From Cyanobacteria bacterium UBA6446 (GTDB lineage: Bacteria > Cyanobacteriota > Vampirovibrionia > Gastranaerophilales > Gastranaerophilaceae), in assembly GCA_002438405.1 (NCBI GenBank), contig DJOE01000017.1, positions 77,860 to 141,859 on the forward strand: 64,000 nt of DNA, read 5' to 3'. Of this stretch, positions 16,730-26,163 are shown piece by piece (the first letter of the stretch is position 1; every line of letters starts with the position of its first letter). A model generated the notes under the pieces. That model saw nothing but the letters and a program-made list of their open reading frames with translations, was not told the origin of the DNA and did not search any database. The position numbers and the translations under genes were made by a program.

Positions 16730-17501
16730 TAGTTCCTTGTTTCTTTTTAATGTTTTCAATTAATGCAGTAACATTTTTCTTTTCCTCTTCCGGAATATCA
16801 AAATTCAAATAATCTTCCAAATACTCAATTGCGTCATCATAATCCCCTCTTGCCATAAATAAGATAGCAACTTTTTTGTAAGGGATAGAAAATTTGTTGT
16901 TTGTTGCAATTGCTTTTAAGAAGTTAGAAATAGCTTTATCTATTTCATCATTTGCTTGATATGCTTCTGCAAGGTAGAAATAAATCCATTCATTATCTTG
17001 TTTAAATTCTAATACGTTTTCAAGATTTTCAATTGCCGAATCATATATTCCCATATCAAAATAAGCTCTTGCTAAATCATAATATGCATCATAATTTTCC
17101 GGTTGTCTTTCTAAAATATATTCTAATTCATCAATTGCTAAATCTCTTTTGGCATCTTCCATATAAAATCTTGCAAGATAATGTCTGAAAATCAAATCTG
17201 ATGGCATCATATCAATTGCGTAAGATAAAGTGTTTATACCTTCTCCTAATCGGTGTTGCTTGTAATAAATATCAACAAGATTGATATAGCATTGAGGTAT
17301 TTTAGGATTTAATTCAATACATTTTAGGTAAGCTTTTTCTGCTTTTTCATCATCTCCTAAATTTGCATAACATAATCCTATGTTGTTATAGATTTCTGCA
17401 TTGTTAGGTTCAACTTCCAAAATAGAGGTGAACAAATCAATTGCGCCATTCCAGTCTTTCTTTTTAAAACATTCAATTGCTTTATCAAGTTTATCTTTCA
17501 T
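16719..17501 (-). CDS. Tetratricopeptide-repeat protein, 260 aa
   Basis: At least six TPR units of 34 residues are visible (for example AEIYNNIGLCYANLGDDEKA, YDAYYDLARAYFDMGIYDSA). There is no signal peptide, so it is probably cytoplasmic or peripherally membrane-bound. TPR arrays bind protein partners; the partner is unknown. It starts four bases after the lptA stop and overlaps dprA, so translation is coupled. A link to LPS transport or to DprA is only suggested by position. Confidence 0.8.
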   Translation of the reverse strand: MKDKLDKAIECFKKKDWNGAIDLFTSILEVEPNNAEIYNNIGLCYANLGDDEKAEKAYLKCIELNPKIPQCYINLVDIYYKQHRLGEGINTLSYAIDMMPSDLIFRHYLARFYMEDAKRDLAIDELEYILERQPENYDAYYDLARAYFDMGIYDSAIENLENVLEFKQDNEWIYFYLAEAYQANDEIDKAISNFLKAIATNNKFSIPYKKVAILFMARGDYDDAIEYLEDYLNFDIPEEEKKNVTALIENIKKKQGTNEE

Positions 17502-17505
17502 AATC

Positions 17506-18483
17506 TTATAATCCTAATGTCATTCCACTGTTATCATCTGAACCAGAACCAATATTTTTAATAACTGTTCTGGTATTACCTTGAGCATCAAAACTTTTTG
17601 GTTTCATTGTCATTTTAATTCTGTCCGCAAAGATTGTTCTAACACCTTGAGTTATGCTTGATCTTCCTGTGAAGCATGCTTGGTTTGGTTTCCCGTCAGC
17701 TCCAGGGTATAGAGTAACTTTTGGACCTGCAGCATAGTAATCTTGATACCAAATTCTAACATTTCCGCTTGCATTGAAGATTCCACGTTTTTGGTTGTAT
17801 TCTTGGAAACCTGATTTTAATGTCAATTTAGCTCCATCGTCCATTGTCGCATTAGATGTTGTGTTTCCGTATGCTGTTAAGTTTCCGGAAGAAGCTTCAT
17901 ATACAAATCTGTCAGCAAAAGACTCGTTGTTTTCTTGTTTAACTCTTGCATTTCCTGTTAGGACAAGCCTTTTCAAGTCCCCATTTTTATCGGTTGTAAT
18001 TTGAGCTGAGTTTGAAAAAGTTTCAATTTCTTTGTATAACATTGTAACTGCTCCGGTTGCAGTCATTACACCTGTTTTTGTATCGTATTCTTGAACGTTA
18101 GAATTGATTACAACCACCGGAGTTTTACCCTCAAACACAACGGATTGAGTATCACCCTCTGCACGAATTACTTTTGTTATTAATGAGACTTTTAATATAT
18201 TTGCTTTAACTTCTCTTTTTTTATTCTTTTTAACTTCAAAAGCATAAGGTTTGTCGTAGAAAGTTGCAGTGTCTAGGTTTTGGTCTTTTGTAACACTTAC
18301 ATCTGCTTTGTCACCGACAACTTTCAAATCATCTACTGAAACTTTTACATTTCCGTTAAATTTGATTTTATTTTCTGCTTCATTATATGTTTGGCTTTTA
18401 GACTCAATAACAAGGTCAGATGCTTGAGTTGCTAAACCAGTTAATACCAAAATTGATATGAAAGCTGTTAATAATTTTTTCAT
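17506..18483 (-). CDS. lptA: LptA/OstA-type periplasmic lipopolysaccharide transport protein
   Basis: The 325-residue protein starts with a signal peptide (MKKLLTAFISILVLTGLATQ, cut after AS). The rest is an OstA beta-jellyroll: SDLVIESKSQTYNEAENKI and FNGNVKVSVDDLKVVGDKAD are typical. It is longer than E. coli LptA (185 residues) and shows several successive OstA-like units (ATGAVTMLYKEIETFSNSAQ, LTAYGNTTS, FNASGNVRIWYQD). It would bridge LptC and the outer-membrane LptD, carrying LPS across the periplasm. The ATG at 18483 is chosen because it opens the signal peptide; ATG 18501 is possible. Confidence 0.87.
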   Translation of the reverse strand: MKKLLTAFISILVLTGLATQASDLVIESKSQTYNEAENKIKFNGNVKVSVDDLKVVGDKADVSVTKDQNLDTATFYDKPYAFEVKKNKKREVKANILKVSLITKVIRAEGDTQSVVFEGKTPVVVINSNVQEYDTKTGVMTATGAVTMLYKEIETFSNSAQITTDKNGDLKRLVLTGNARVKQENNESFADRFVYEASSGNLTAYGNTTSNATMDDGAKLTLKSGFQEYNQKRGIFNASGNVRIWYQDYYAAGPKVTLYPGADGKPNQACFTGRSSITQGVRTIFADRIKMTMKPKSFDAQGNTRTVIKNIGSGSDDNSGMTLGL

Positions 18484-18484
18484 A

Positions 18485-19066
18485 CTACTTTTTATCCTCA
18501 TAAACTTTTGATACTGTATTCCCGATAATTTTAAAACTGTTGTAATCTGGACTGATTACTATTTTATCTGCTGTTGAAAGTAATTCTTTACCTTTTTGAA
18601 TTCTGATATGTCCCTCTCCAATGATTGGAGAATGAGAATTTACCCAGTGAAGTTTATCTGCTCTTAGAGTAATCCCATCTTTCAAAGCAATGAATGTGTC
18701 GCTATATAGAGTTATATCTCCAACTTTTGAGTTATATGTACCTTTTGAAGATTCAAAACTCATCGAAACTTCATTGTCTTTGTAGAAGTTTCCTGTAACT
18801 TTGTTAAGTTGGGCAATACCTTGTGTGCTGTCCCATTTGCCTGTTTCCCCATAGATTTCCCAATATTTTTGGTCGTCTTTGGTTTCAGTTAAAATTATGC
18901 CATCAACGATTGCTTCTTGGTTTTCTCCCTGAGCAGCCATTTGTTGTCTGTTGAAGTTGTGAGTAATCACTCCCGCCGTAATAAATGCCCAAGCTAAAAT
19001 TCCAACAAGAGTAAGTATTACAGCTACATATAATCTTTTCTTTTTAGGTAATTCTTTCCAGTCCAT
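18485..19066 (-). CDS. lptC: LptC-type lipopolysaccharide transport protein
   Basis: The 193-residue protein has a short cytoplasmic N-terminus (KELPKKKR), one membrane helix at about 12-34, and a periplasmic beta-jellyroll domain: AIVDGIILTETKDDQKYWEI, then GDITLYSDTFIALKDGITLRAD, matching the LptC/YrbK pattern. LptC anchors the LPS bridge to the inner-membrane LptBFG transporter, which is not in the window. First gene of a seven-gene minus-strand operon. Its ATG has no Shine-Dalgarno but sits seven bases after an extended -10, so the mRNA may be leaderless. Confidence 0.88.
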   Translation of the reverse strand: MDWKELPKKKRLYVAVILTLVGILAWAFITAGVITHNFNRQQMAAQGENQEAIVDGIILTETKDDQKYWEIYGETGKWDSTQGIAQLNKVTGNFYKDNEVSMSFESSKGTYNSKVGDITLYSDTFIALKDGITLRADKLHWVNSHSPIIGEGHIRIQKGKELLSTADKIVISPDYNSFKIIGNTVSKVYEDKK

Positions 19067-19073
19067 ACAATAG

Positions 19074-19082
19074 ATTTTAGCA
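19074..19082 (-). promoter_or_regulatory. Extended -10 promoter of the lptC operon
   Basis: On the minus strand TGCTAAAAT (hexamer TAAAAT at 19079-19074) is followed by CTATTGT and the lptC ATG. A start site about seven bases downstream would fall on or next to the start codon. Confidence 0.5.
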
Positions 19083-19157
19083 CAAAAAATAATAAGTGGA
19101 TAGTCCTTTAAAAGTCCATAAGTAGATAAGTCTATAGGTGGTTATACCTTTTATTTA

Positions 19158-19203
19158 CCCTCGCCCATTTATGGGAGAGGGTTAGGGTGAGGGTTAAATA
19201 TAG
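19158..19203. repeat. Dispersed palindromic repeat, with further repeats in 19067-19593
   Basis: The 36-bp repeat plus the flank GGGTTAAATAT is nearly identical to 50198-50243 (one base differs). The surrounding 527-bp gap has no gene. It also contains GTCTATAG-like text at about 19130, a segment TGTACTCTGCTCGGATTGTT (near 19288) related to one at 24433, and a short tandem repeat of GATAT at about 19463-19482. Confidence 0.8.
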
Positions 19204-19593
19204 AACACATATTAAAAAGTCTCGAAAAAAAACAATATAGTGGGAAAACTACATGTAATTATGTGCAAATCAATTCGGCAGTTTGCTCTGTACTCTGCTC
19301 GGATTGTTGCTCATTGTAATGATTGGCATTTTTCAGAATGGAAAAGACTTCCTGTTTTATAGAGCTTAAATGTGTATATTCTTCATTGAACTTGCCAAAA
19401 CATAATTATTAAGAAATATTAATATGTGCTTAAAAAGGCTGAAACCCTGATATAATGCCTTTATGATATGATATGATATGATGTGGTGGGTGAGGAGCAA
19501 TCCCAATCTTTTGAAAGTTTTTATAAAGAAGTAAGGGAAAATCGATTCCATTCAAATGTAAGTTAGTAAAAACAAAAAGAAAGTAGGTAAATT

Positions 19594-19992
19594 ATGACAA
19601 CTATTGCTCCAGTTTATGTACAATCACAACCTCAAACTCAATCAAAACATAAGATTGCAAGACACCTTTTAAATGTTGGTGTCACCGCCGCAGGTGTAGG
19701 AGCTACTGCCTATGCTGTACGTAAAGATTGTATTGGTAATCTTTTGGATTCAAATAATGTCGTTGCTAAAAATGTGGTAAAAGTTTTTTCAAAAATAGGT
19801 GAAAAATGTATGAAGCCATTTGAAGAAATTTTAAAAATGCCATTGGAAAAAAGAGGGCTTGATGCTAAAGAAATTTCCGCAGCACTAAAAACTTCAAAAA
19901 CAGGAGCAGCGATGTTTGTAACTTTAAGTGCAATTGGATTAGGTTTTCTTGCTCGCGGGATTTATAATGCAGGTAAAATTAATGCAGCATAA
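19594..19992 (+). CDS. Hypothetical protein with Gly/Ala-rich hydrophobic segments, 132 aa
   Basis: Not recognised. A Q/S-rich N-terminus (MTTIAPVYVQSQPQTQS) leads into a hydrophobic Ala/Gly/Val segment (about 26-44, LLNVGVTAAGVGATAYAV), and a second one near the C-terminus (TGAAMFVTLSAIGLGFLARG). There is no signal peptide. AGGTAAATT before the ATG is a usable ribosome binding site. The layout resembles the 226-residue protein at 52376-53056, and both may be lineage-specific membrane-associated proteins. Confidence 0.6.
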   Translation: MTTIAPVYVQSQPQTQSKHKIARHLLNVGVTAAGVGATAYAVRKDCIGNLLDSNNVVAKNVVKVFSKIGEKCMKPFEEILKMPLEKRGLDAKEISAALKTSKTGAAMFVTLSAIGLGFLARGIYNAGKINAA

Positions 19993-20024
19993 TAAAATTT
20001 TTAAATAAGTTTACCAAATATTAT

Positions 20025-20052
20025 GTCGGCACGACCGAAAGGTCGTGCCGAC
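20025..20052. repeat. GC-rich perfect hairpin with GAAA loop
   Basis: GTCGGCACGACC-GAAA-GGTCGTGCCGAC is a perfect 12-bp stem closed by a GNRA tetraloop, in strong base contrast to the AT-rich surroundings. No T-run follows directly, so it is not a standard terminator; an RNA-stabilising element or mobile repeat are alternatives. The gap 19993-20309 has no gene. Confidence 0.75.
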
Positions 20053-20160
20053 GTCCTATGTATAAACGTATCTTTTTTTTTGATTATCTTCCATTTATAG
20101 GAGTAAATCTAAGGTCTGTAAGTCTATAGATCTGCCACTCCAATATATGGAATTTATCGT

Positions 20161-20181
20161 GTTGGCATAAGTAATGCCAAC
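20161..20181. repeat. Second small hairpin upstream of pgk
   Basis: GTTGGCAT-AAGTA-ATGCCAAC is a perfect 8-bp stem with a five-base loop, 108 bases after the GC-rich hairpin and about 130 bases before pgk. Confidence 0.55.
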
Positions 20182-20309
20182 CTACATTTCACTAATTCTT
20201 CGATACACTAAAATTCTTTGTATGTAGTACTTTCATAAACAACTTATGGACTTATTATTATGTTTTTTGTAAAATATCCATGCGGTACATTTGAAAAAAG
20301 GAGAGATCA

Positions 20310-21512
20310 ATGAAAAAATCTATTAAAGACCTTGGTGATATCAAGGGAAAAAGAGCATTAGTCAGAGTTGACGTAAACGTACCTTTGGACGAAAACAAAA
20401 ACGTTACTGATGACACAAGAATTCAAGCTATTTTACCTACTGTAAAATTCTTAAAAGATAAAGGAGCTAAAATTATTTTAATGGCTCACTTAGGCAGACC
20501 AAAAGGTGAATGGAATTTAGAATTTTCTCTAGAACCAGTTGCTAAATATTTGTCTAAAGTTTTAGGTGAAGATGTTTTATTTGTTAAATCACCTGTTGGT
20601 AAAGGTGCAGATAAAGAATTAGCAAATCTTAAAGACGGCCAAGTTGCATTGTTAGAAAACATTAGATTCTACAAAGCAGAAGAAGCTAAAGATGATGATA
20701 TGACTTTTGCTGAAGAACTTGCTAAATTAGGTGATTTCTATGTTAACGATGCTTTCGGAGCTGCTCACAGAAAACACACTTCAACTGCTAAAGTTGCTCA
20801 TATTCTTAAACCGGCTGTTGCAGGTTTGTTGATGGAAAAAGAAATCAGATGCTTATCTCAAGCTCTTGATAATCCAACTCGTCCATTCACTGCTGTTGTT
20901 GGTGGTGCTAAAGTTTCTTCTAAAATCGGTGTTTTAGAAAACTTGTTAGACAAAGTTGATAATATGATTATCGGTGGTGGTATGGCTTATACATTTGTTA
21001 AAGCTAACGGCGGTAAAATCGGTAATTCAATTTGTGAAGATGACCAAATTGATACAGCTAAAGCTATTGAAAAGAAAGCTGCTGATAAAGGTGTAAAACT
21101 TGTTATGGCTACTGATGTTTTGGCTGCTGATGATTTTTCAGGAAACGGTACTAACAAATTCGTTGCTATCAATGAAATTCCTGATGGATTTGAAGGTGTT
21201 GATGCTGGTCCTGAATCAAGAAAAGCTTTTGCTGACGTAATCAAAGAATCAAAAACAATTTTGATGAACGGCCCTGTAGGTGCTTTCGAAAACCCTAAAT
21301 TCGCTGAAGGTACTAAAGCTGTTTTAGAAGCAATTGTTGAAGCTACTAAAAATGGTGCTGTATCTGTTATCGGTGGTGGTGATTCTGTTTCAGCTGCTAA
21401 AAAATTCTGCAAAGCTGAAGATTTCACTCACGTATCAACAGGTGGCGGTGCTTCTCTAGAATTCATCGAAGGTAAAGTATTACCAGGTGTTGCTGCTTTA
21501 GATGAAGCTTAA
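20310..21512 (+). CDS. pgk: Phosphoglycerate kinase
   Basis: The 400-residue protein is full length for PGK and carries the N-terminal RVDVNVPLDE and HLGRPKGE motifs, the DAFGAAHRKH loop and the C-terminal nucleotide site GGGDSVSAAKKF and THVSTGGGASLEF. It makes ATP from 1,3-bisphosphoglycerate in glycolysis, the likely main energy route together with AdhE. AAAGGAGAG precedes the ATG. It is a single-gene unit ending at a strong terminator. Codon use is more regular (GCT, GGT) than in neighbours, typical of a highly expressed gene. Confidence 0.97.
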   Translation: MKKSIKDLGDIKGKRALVRVDVNVPLDENKNVTDDTRIQAILPTVKFLKDKGAKIILMAHLGRPKGEWNLEFSLEPVAKYLSKVLGEDVLFVKSPVGKGADKELANLKDGQVALLENIRFYKAEEAKDDDMTFAEELAKLGDFYVNDAFGAAHRKHTSTAKVAHILKPAVAGLLMEKEIRCLSQALDNPTRPFTAVVGGAKVSSKIGVLENLLDKVDNMIIGGGMAYTFVKANGGKIGNSICEDDQIDTAKAIEKKAADKGVKLVMATDVLAADDFSGNGTNKFVAINEIPDGFEGVDAGPESRKAFADVIKESKTILMNGPVGAFENPKFAEGTKAVLEAIVEATKNGAVSVIGGGDSVSAAKKFCKAEDFTHVSTGGGASLEFIEGKVLPGVAALDEA

Positions 21513-21535
21513 TCAAATATTTAGTTTGATAATTG

Positions 21536-21566
21536 AAAAGCCAAGGTTTTTAAACCTTGGCTTTTT
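21536..21566 (+). terminator. Rho-independent terminator after pgk
   Basis: AAAAGCCAAGGTTT and AAACCTTGGCTTTT pair perfectly with a two-base loop, followed by T. Confidence 0.85.
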
Positions 21567-21599
21567 GGTTTATTGCTATATTTATGATAAACTTTTTGT

Positions 21600-22721
21600 A
21601 TGAACGAAAAAGATTATTTTAACTACGAATTAATACATGAAGATGCTCAAACAGGAGCAAGAGCAGGAATTTTAACAACTCCGCATGGAAAAATTGAAAC
21701 CCCTATTTTTATGCCGGTTGGAACAAATTCTGCAGTAAAAGCTTTAACTTGTGATCAAATAAGGGATACCGGAGCGCAAATTATTTTGGCAAACTCTTAT
21801 CACCTTTATTTGAGAGCAGGAACAAAAAGAATTAGAGATTTCGGCGGAATTCACGGTTGGATGAACTGGGATAAACCGGTTTTGACTGATTCTGGTGGAT
21901 TTCAGGTCTTTTCTTTGGCTCATCTTAGAAAAATTACAGAAGATGGTGTAGAATTTCAAGACCCGAAAGATGGTACAAAACACTTTATTTCTCCGGAAGT
22001 TTCTATGGAAATTCAGCAGGACATTGGGGCTGATATTATGATGGCATTTGATGAATGTGCTCCATATCCTTGTGATTACGAAACCGCAAAGGCTGCTATG
22101 GAGAGAACTCATCGTTGGTTAGAAAGATGTTTCAAGGCTAAAACTAATCCTAAGCAAGCATTGTTCCCGATTGTTCAGGGTGCATTTTTTGATGATTTGA
22201 GAAAAGAAAGTGCAAGAGTAATTTCTACTTTTGATGCTGTCGGTTATGCAATTGGTGGGGTTAGTGTCGGAGAACCAACTGATATCAAAAATCACTTTAC
22301 AGAACTAACTGCTCCGCTTTTACCAAAATATAAGCCGAGATATTTGATGGGTGTTGGAACTCCGGAAGATTTGTTGAATGGCATTAAGTATGGTGTTGAT
22401 ATGTTTGACTGTGTTCTTCCGACAAGAAATGCAAGGCATGGCTCATTCTTCACTTGGGACGGTAAAGCAAATATTAAAAACCAAAAATTTCAAGATGATC
22501 ATGGACCACTTGTTGAGGGTTGTGATTGTTATGCTTGCAAAAACCACTCTAGGGCTTATATTCGTCACTTGTGGAAATGTCAAGAACAAACCGCATCAAC
22601 ACTTTTATCAATTCACAATATCAAATTCTTGATTGATTTTGCGAAAAAATGTCGTCAAGCGATTTTGGAAGATCGTTATGCTGATTTTTATGCTGAACAC
22701 TATGACAGATTGATAAAATAA
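21600..22721 (+). CDS. tgt: Queuine/preQ1 tRNA-guanine transglycosylase
   Basis: The 373-residue enzyme exchanges G34 of GUN-anticodon tRNAs for preQ1. It has the substrate motif DSGGFQVFSL, the nucleophile Asp in DMFDCVLPTRNARHG, and the zinc site CDCYAC with a following His (LSIHN). Length is normal. The ATG has no clear ribosome binding site and a -10-like TATGAT lies 11 bases upstream, so the leader is very short. The gene ends four bases from the convergent first gene of the phage-derived block. Confidence 0.95.
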   Translation: MNEKDYFNYELIHEDAQTGARAGILTTPHGKIETPIFMPVGTNSAVKALTCDQIRDTGAQIILANSYHLYLRAGTKRIRDFGGIHGWMNWDKPVLTDSGGFQVFSLAHLRKITEDGVEFQDPKDGTKHFISPEVSMEIQQDIGADIMMAFDECAPYPCDYETAKAAMERTHRWLERCFKAKTNPKQALFPIVQGAFFDDLRKESARVISTFDAVGYAIGGVSVGEPTDIKNHFTELTAPLLPKYKPRYLMGVGTPEDLLNGIKYGVDMFDCVLPTRNARHGSFFTWDGKANIKNQKFQDDHGPLVEGCDCYACKNHSRAYIRHLWKCQEQTASTLLSIHNIKFLIDFAKKCRQAILEDRYADFYAEHYDRLIK

Positions 22722-22725
22722 AATT

Positions 22726-22953
22726 TTAACCCATAATTAAACAATCATAGATTTTGTCTATCTTTTCTTTCATTTCGGAAAAGTTTGATTTTAAATCGTG
22801 ATAACTGTCAATTGTGACGAATTTTCGTTCAGTATCTTTGATGATTTCCCGATGTTTTTTCTCCAGTTGTTCTGGTGTGACAACTATTTTCTGTTGTACT
22901 AGAAAACATACGACAACGACAATTACGGGTGAATAATATAGCAATGTGTCCAT
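22726..22953 (-). CDS. Small phage membrane protein with coiled-coil tail, 75 aa
   Basis: One N-terminal membrane helix (LLYYSPVIVVVVCFLV) is followed by a charged helical tail (EQLEKKHREIIKDTER and LKSNFSEMKEKIDKIYD). This architecture is common among small lysis-accessory or holin-associated proteins at the end of phage late operons. AAAGAGG precedes the ATG. It is the last gene of the block, 19 bases after the large terminase. Function unproven. Confidence 0.6.
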   Translation of the reverse strand: MDTLLYYSPVIVVVVCFLVQQKIVVTPEQLEKKHREIIKDTERKFVTIDSYHDLKSNFSEMKEKIDKIYDCLIMG

Positions 22954-22972
22954 TTTAACCTCTTTTCTTTAT

Positions 22973-24262
22973 TTATAAGACAATTGGCCAATAAAAATCG
23001 ACCAAATATGATGCTGCATCAAACGGGTGTGATAAAAATTTCAGTTCTTTTGATTGTTTAATTTGTGAATATGTTGGAACATCTATTTTTGATGTTCCCT
23101 CAATATAGCGAAGATTGTAAATGTTATACAAGAGTTTTTCGCATTTTGGAGAAATATACAATCCAATGTTTCCATTTGCATTCCGTACTTTTGCATTGAA
23201 TGCGGCAATTCTATTTTTTATTGGCGGATTAAAAGCCTTAATTTTAATTTCTACATCATAGCCAAAAGATTCCAGCTTCTTTTTTATTATTACGTAATTT
23301 GTGTATTCACTTGTGCAACTTCTATTATCGCCTGATGCGTCACCGTTTATAATTACTTTTCCTTTGTGATGGGGATATCTTCGATGAAATTCATCACAAG
23401 TTTTTGCGGTTGTGGTATTTTCAAGAACCAATTCATCAAAGTAAAACACTTTGTCTTCTGTTTTGTGGGCTAAAACCCAAGCCATTGGGTCAACATTGAA
23501 ATCACAACTGATATGAATATTAAAATTCGGTTGATATTTGATTTCTCGGACATTTTCTTTTGTAAAATCTTTCACTACAAGGTTTTGGTTGAAGTTTCCG
23601 GTTTTGCCTAGGACAAAAATTTCATAATAGCTTTCGTCATACAAATTTTTCAACTCTTCACAAAAACCTTTAGGAAGATAGATATTTTGTGTGGTTGGGG
23701 CGCAAATCATTCTATAATTTGGTGCAGGATTTTCTACGAATGTTTTATAAACCCAGCCCCGTTGAATTTCGGGATTTGTGTGTCCAAAAATTCGATAGGT
23801 AAAATTGTTCCATTTTTTGGATATCTTTTGTCTCATTCTTGCAAGTAAAACTTTGAATGTGTCATACGGAATATCAGACATTTCCTCTATTTCTACAAAA
23901 CCTAAGTTTAAAGATTTCAATTTGTCGGGTTCATCAAAATGCCGAAACAAAATTTCTGACCCATTATGAAACGTCAATTTTTGTTCACTTGTTGACCACT
24001 TGTAGTCAATATCTTCAACAAAATTCATTTCGTCCAAGTGTTCAAAATATGATTTCAACGTGGTATCTCTAACGAGGGTGTAGGTTTGCGCTCCGACAAG
24101 ACCTCTAATCCCTGCGAATTTTAAAGCAAGAAGAATTCCAAGCAATGAACCCGCAAAAGTTTTACCAGATCCATATCCACCTTGATAAACTGCGACATCA
24201 AGTGAATAATTGTGTGGAATTTCTAAAAATTTTCGTTGAGCATCAAGTAGTTTGTATTTCAT
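22973..24262 (-). CDS. Phage terminase large subunit
   Basis: The 429-residue protein is a complete DNA-packaging motor. The ATPase half has Walker A GGYGSGKT (residues 28-35) and a Walker B-like GFVEIEEMSD near residue 120; the nuclease half has the three acidic positions expected of an RNase H-like fold (SCDFNVDPM, NGDASGD, HPFDAASY). It would cut concatemers and pump DNA through the portal. The ATG has only a weak AAAGAAA upstream. It is separated from the portal by a 266-bp repeat-bearing gap, unusual within a phage operon. Confidence 0.92.
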   Translation of the reverse strand: MKYKLLDAQRKFLEIPHNYSLDVAVYQGGYGSGKTFAGSLLGILLALKFAGIRGLVGAQTYTLVRDTTLKSYFEHLDEMNFVEDIDYKWSTSEQKLTFHNGSEILFRHFDEPDKLKSLNLGFVEIEEMSDIPYDTFKVLLARMRQKISKKWNNFTYRIFGHTNPEIQRGWVYKTFVENPAPNYRMICAPTTQNIYLPKGFCEELKNLYDESYYEIFVLGKTGNFNQNLVVKDFTKENVREIKYQPNFNIHISCDFNVDPMAWVLAHKTEDKVFYFDELVLENTTTAKTCDEFHRRYPHHKGKVIINGDASGDNRSCTSEYTNYVIIKKKLESFGYDVEIKIKAFNPPIKNRIAAFNAKVRNANGNIGLYISPKCEKLLYNIYNLRYIEGTSKIDVPTYSQIKQSKELKFLSHPFDAASYLVDFYWPIVL

Positions 24263-24528
24263 GTTTTCTTTGTTTCTTTCTTTTTAGTAGGTACTAGGGC
24301 AATAAGGCACGAAAGCAGTTTTTATAATTGTCATTCTGAACTTGATTCAGAATCTCCTTAACTTTTTTTGAGACCCTAAACCGTGGTGTGCAGTGTTCAA
24401 GATTACGACGTCACTCTGTACTAGTTACATTGCACTTTGCTCGGTTTGTTTCCTCGTAATGACATAATTTCTTACCCCTACTCGAAATGACTGTTAAAAA
24501 TCTCATTTTACTTCTTCAAGTAAAAGTT
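24263..24528. repeat. Repeat-bearing gap between portal and terminase genes
   Basis: No gene is seen. The segment contains GTCATTCTGAACTTGATTCA (from about 24331), a type of dispersed chromosomal repeat, and CTTTGCTCGGTTTGTTTCCT (near 24435) which resembles the chromosomal segment near 19288. Such text is host-like rather than phage-like. Confidence 0.5.
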
Positions 24529-26163
24529 TTACTCCTGCGAAGTTAAAAAATTATTTGCATTCTCAACTCCGTATTGTTCAAGTGCAAATTTGAAACACTC
24601 CAACCAATCAATATTTGAGGATACTTCTTGAATTTGTGCAAAAGATTTAATTACTTCAAAAAGTTCTTTCAATTTTGATTTGCGTTCAAATGTTGCTTTT
24701 CTATCCCCATATCTATAAATATAATTTGAATTTCTTATGTTATCATCAATTTCAATAAACTCAATTTTTCCTCTATCTGATACTAAAATATTTTCTTTCC
24801 CAAGTTTGAAATTGGCTATAAGTTCTGCAGTTTTTTCGACCATTGGTACAATAATTTTGCGGTTTATTGATTCAAGGAGCATATTTAATCTTGCTTCTTG
24901 ACCGTTTACGGAATAGTTGATTTCTGTTGCGGTTCTATCTACTGATTGAACATTTCCTGCCATGTTTTTGAAAATTCCTGTTGCACTTTCAATAGTTGTT
25001 TTGAAGTAGTTTAGAAAATCCCAGCCGGTCATCGCCTTGTCAAATGACAATGGTGTAGGAGTTGTCGTCATAAGTGATGCATCATATTCAATAATTTTCC
25101 CTGGGCTAACATCTTGTTGTCCTCTAAAACAGCCTTTTGGGGCAAGATATGGAGGATTCATCATTAGTGCAAGTGCATCTAATTGTTTATTTAGGATTGT
25201 TGAAGATATATTATTTAAAATCAACGCAACTCTTAGTGGCGAAATTCCACGACCGGTTGATGGGCATTCTATAATATTTGCGTGAATAAACGGATTTATA
25301 ACAAAAGGATTGTCTTCGTATCTGATAATTACTTTTCGACCTGCAACGACAATAAGCTTGTTTTTTAAAACATCACCATTGGGAAGTTCAATGTCACCCC
25401 AAAATTCTAAAACCTCAATTTTTCTGTTTGAAGAATTTTCATCTTTTGTTTTTTTACTTGCCACCACTCCTTTCAATATTTCCAGTTTTTCAATATCTAG
25501 CAAATTATTCGTGTTGCTTGATTTGATGTCGTCTAAAGTTTGATAAGTTCGGTATATTTTTGCGCAGGTATCCCAGTTATCAACACCGTCTTTGTCAAAA
25601 ACAAAATCTTCATAGTTTATGAATTTAACTTTTGCATTGTCATAAATAACTTTGTCTTCGACAACAAAAGCATCTTGGATATTTTTTTCAGATTGTTCAA
25701 CAAGTGATAATGCTCGGCGAACTTTTCTGGTTTTAGTTTCCCAGCCGACAAAAAGAGTGACTTCGCCTGTTTCAACTACTGAATCAACAATCTTTTCCAT
25801 CTCATCTTCAATTTTCATTGTTTCAAAAGTGTTTACAAGCATAGCTTTTTGTTTGTTGGCATATTTTTGCGTTTTATAATCAACACCTGACACATCAAAC
25901 ATTCCGTCTGGGTGAGAGTACAAATTTTGTACAATATGAGATTTCAAAGTTTGTGCGAGTTCATAAATCTCGGGAAGCTGAATTTTGCAATCCCAACTGT
26001 TGACAGCCGGAATATCGGAATTGTAAATCGAATGTTTGATTAATCTGTTGTCAGAAATTTGAGATCTTCTCATATCGTTGTAATAATCGTATTTTGATAC
26101 GATATTACTAATTAAAAATTGTTCATCTGCATAATCAAATGCAGGGATTATAAATGTTTCCAT
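24529..26163 (-). CDS. Phage portal (head-tail connector) protein
   Basis: The 544-residue size and motifs fit the podovirus portal family: NPFIHANIIECPSTGRGISP (the conserved P-x-x-GxG-x-S region), STILNKQLDALALMMNPPYL, and RTATEINYSVNGQEARLNML in the C-terminal stem region. The portal forms the dodecameric ring at one capsid vertex. GAGGTAAAAC provides the ribosome binding site. Its start overlaps the end of the upstream acetyltransferase-like gene by 29 bases, so the two are translationally linked. Confidence 0.85.
   Translation of the reverse strand: METFIIPAFDYADEQFLISNIVSKYDYYNDMRRSQISDNRLIKHSIYNSDIPAVNSWDCKIQLPEIYELAQTLKSHIVQNLYSHPDGMFDVSGVDYKTQKYANKQKAMLVNTFETMKIEDEMEKIVDSVVETGEVTLFVGWETKTRKVRRALSLVEQSEKNIQDAFVVEDKVIYDNAKVKFINYEDFVFDKDGVDNWDTCAKIYRTYQTLDDIKSSNTNNLLDIEKLEILKGVVASKKTKDENSSNRKIEVLEFWGDIELPNGDVLKNKLIVVAGRKVIIRYEDNPFVINPFIHANIIECPSTGRGISPLRVALILNNISSTILNKQLDALALMMNPPYLAPKGCFRGQQDVSPGKIIEYDASLMTTTPTPLSFDKAMTGWDFLNYFKTTIESATGIFKNMAGNVQSVDRTATEINYSVNGQEARLNMLLESINRKIIVPMVEKTAELIANFKLGKENILVSDRGKIEFIEIDDNIRNSNYIYRYGDRKATFERKSKLKELFEVIKSFAQIQEVSSNIDWLECFKFALEQYGVENANNFLTSQE

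Noticed and set aside
19463..19482. GATAT tandem repeat as a phase-variation tract
   Set aside because: It is only about three or four units, outside any gene and not placed between -10 and -35 elements.
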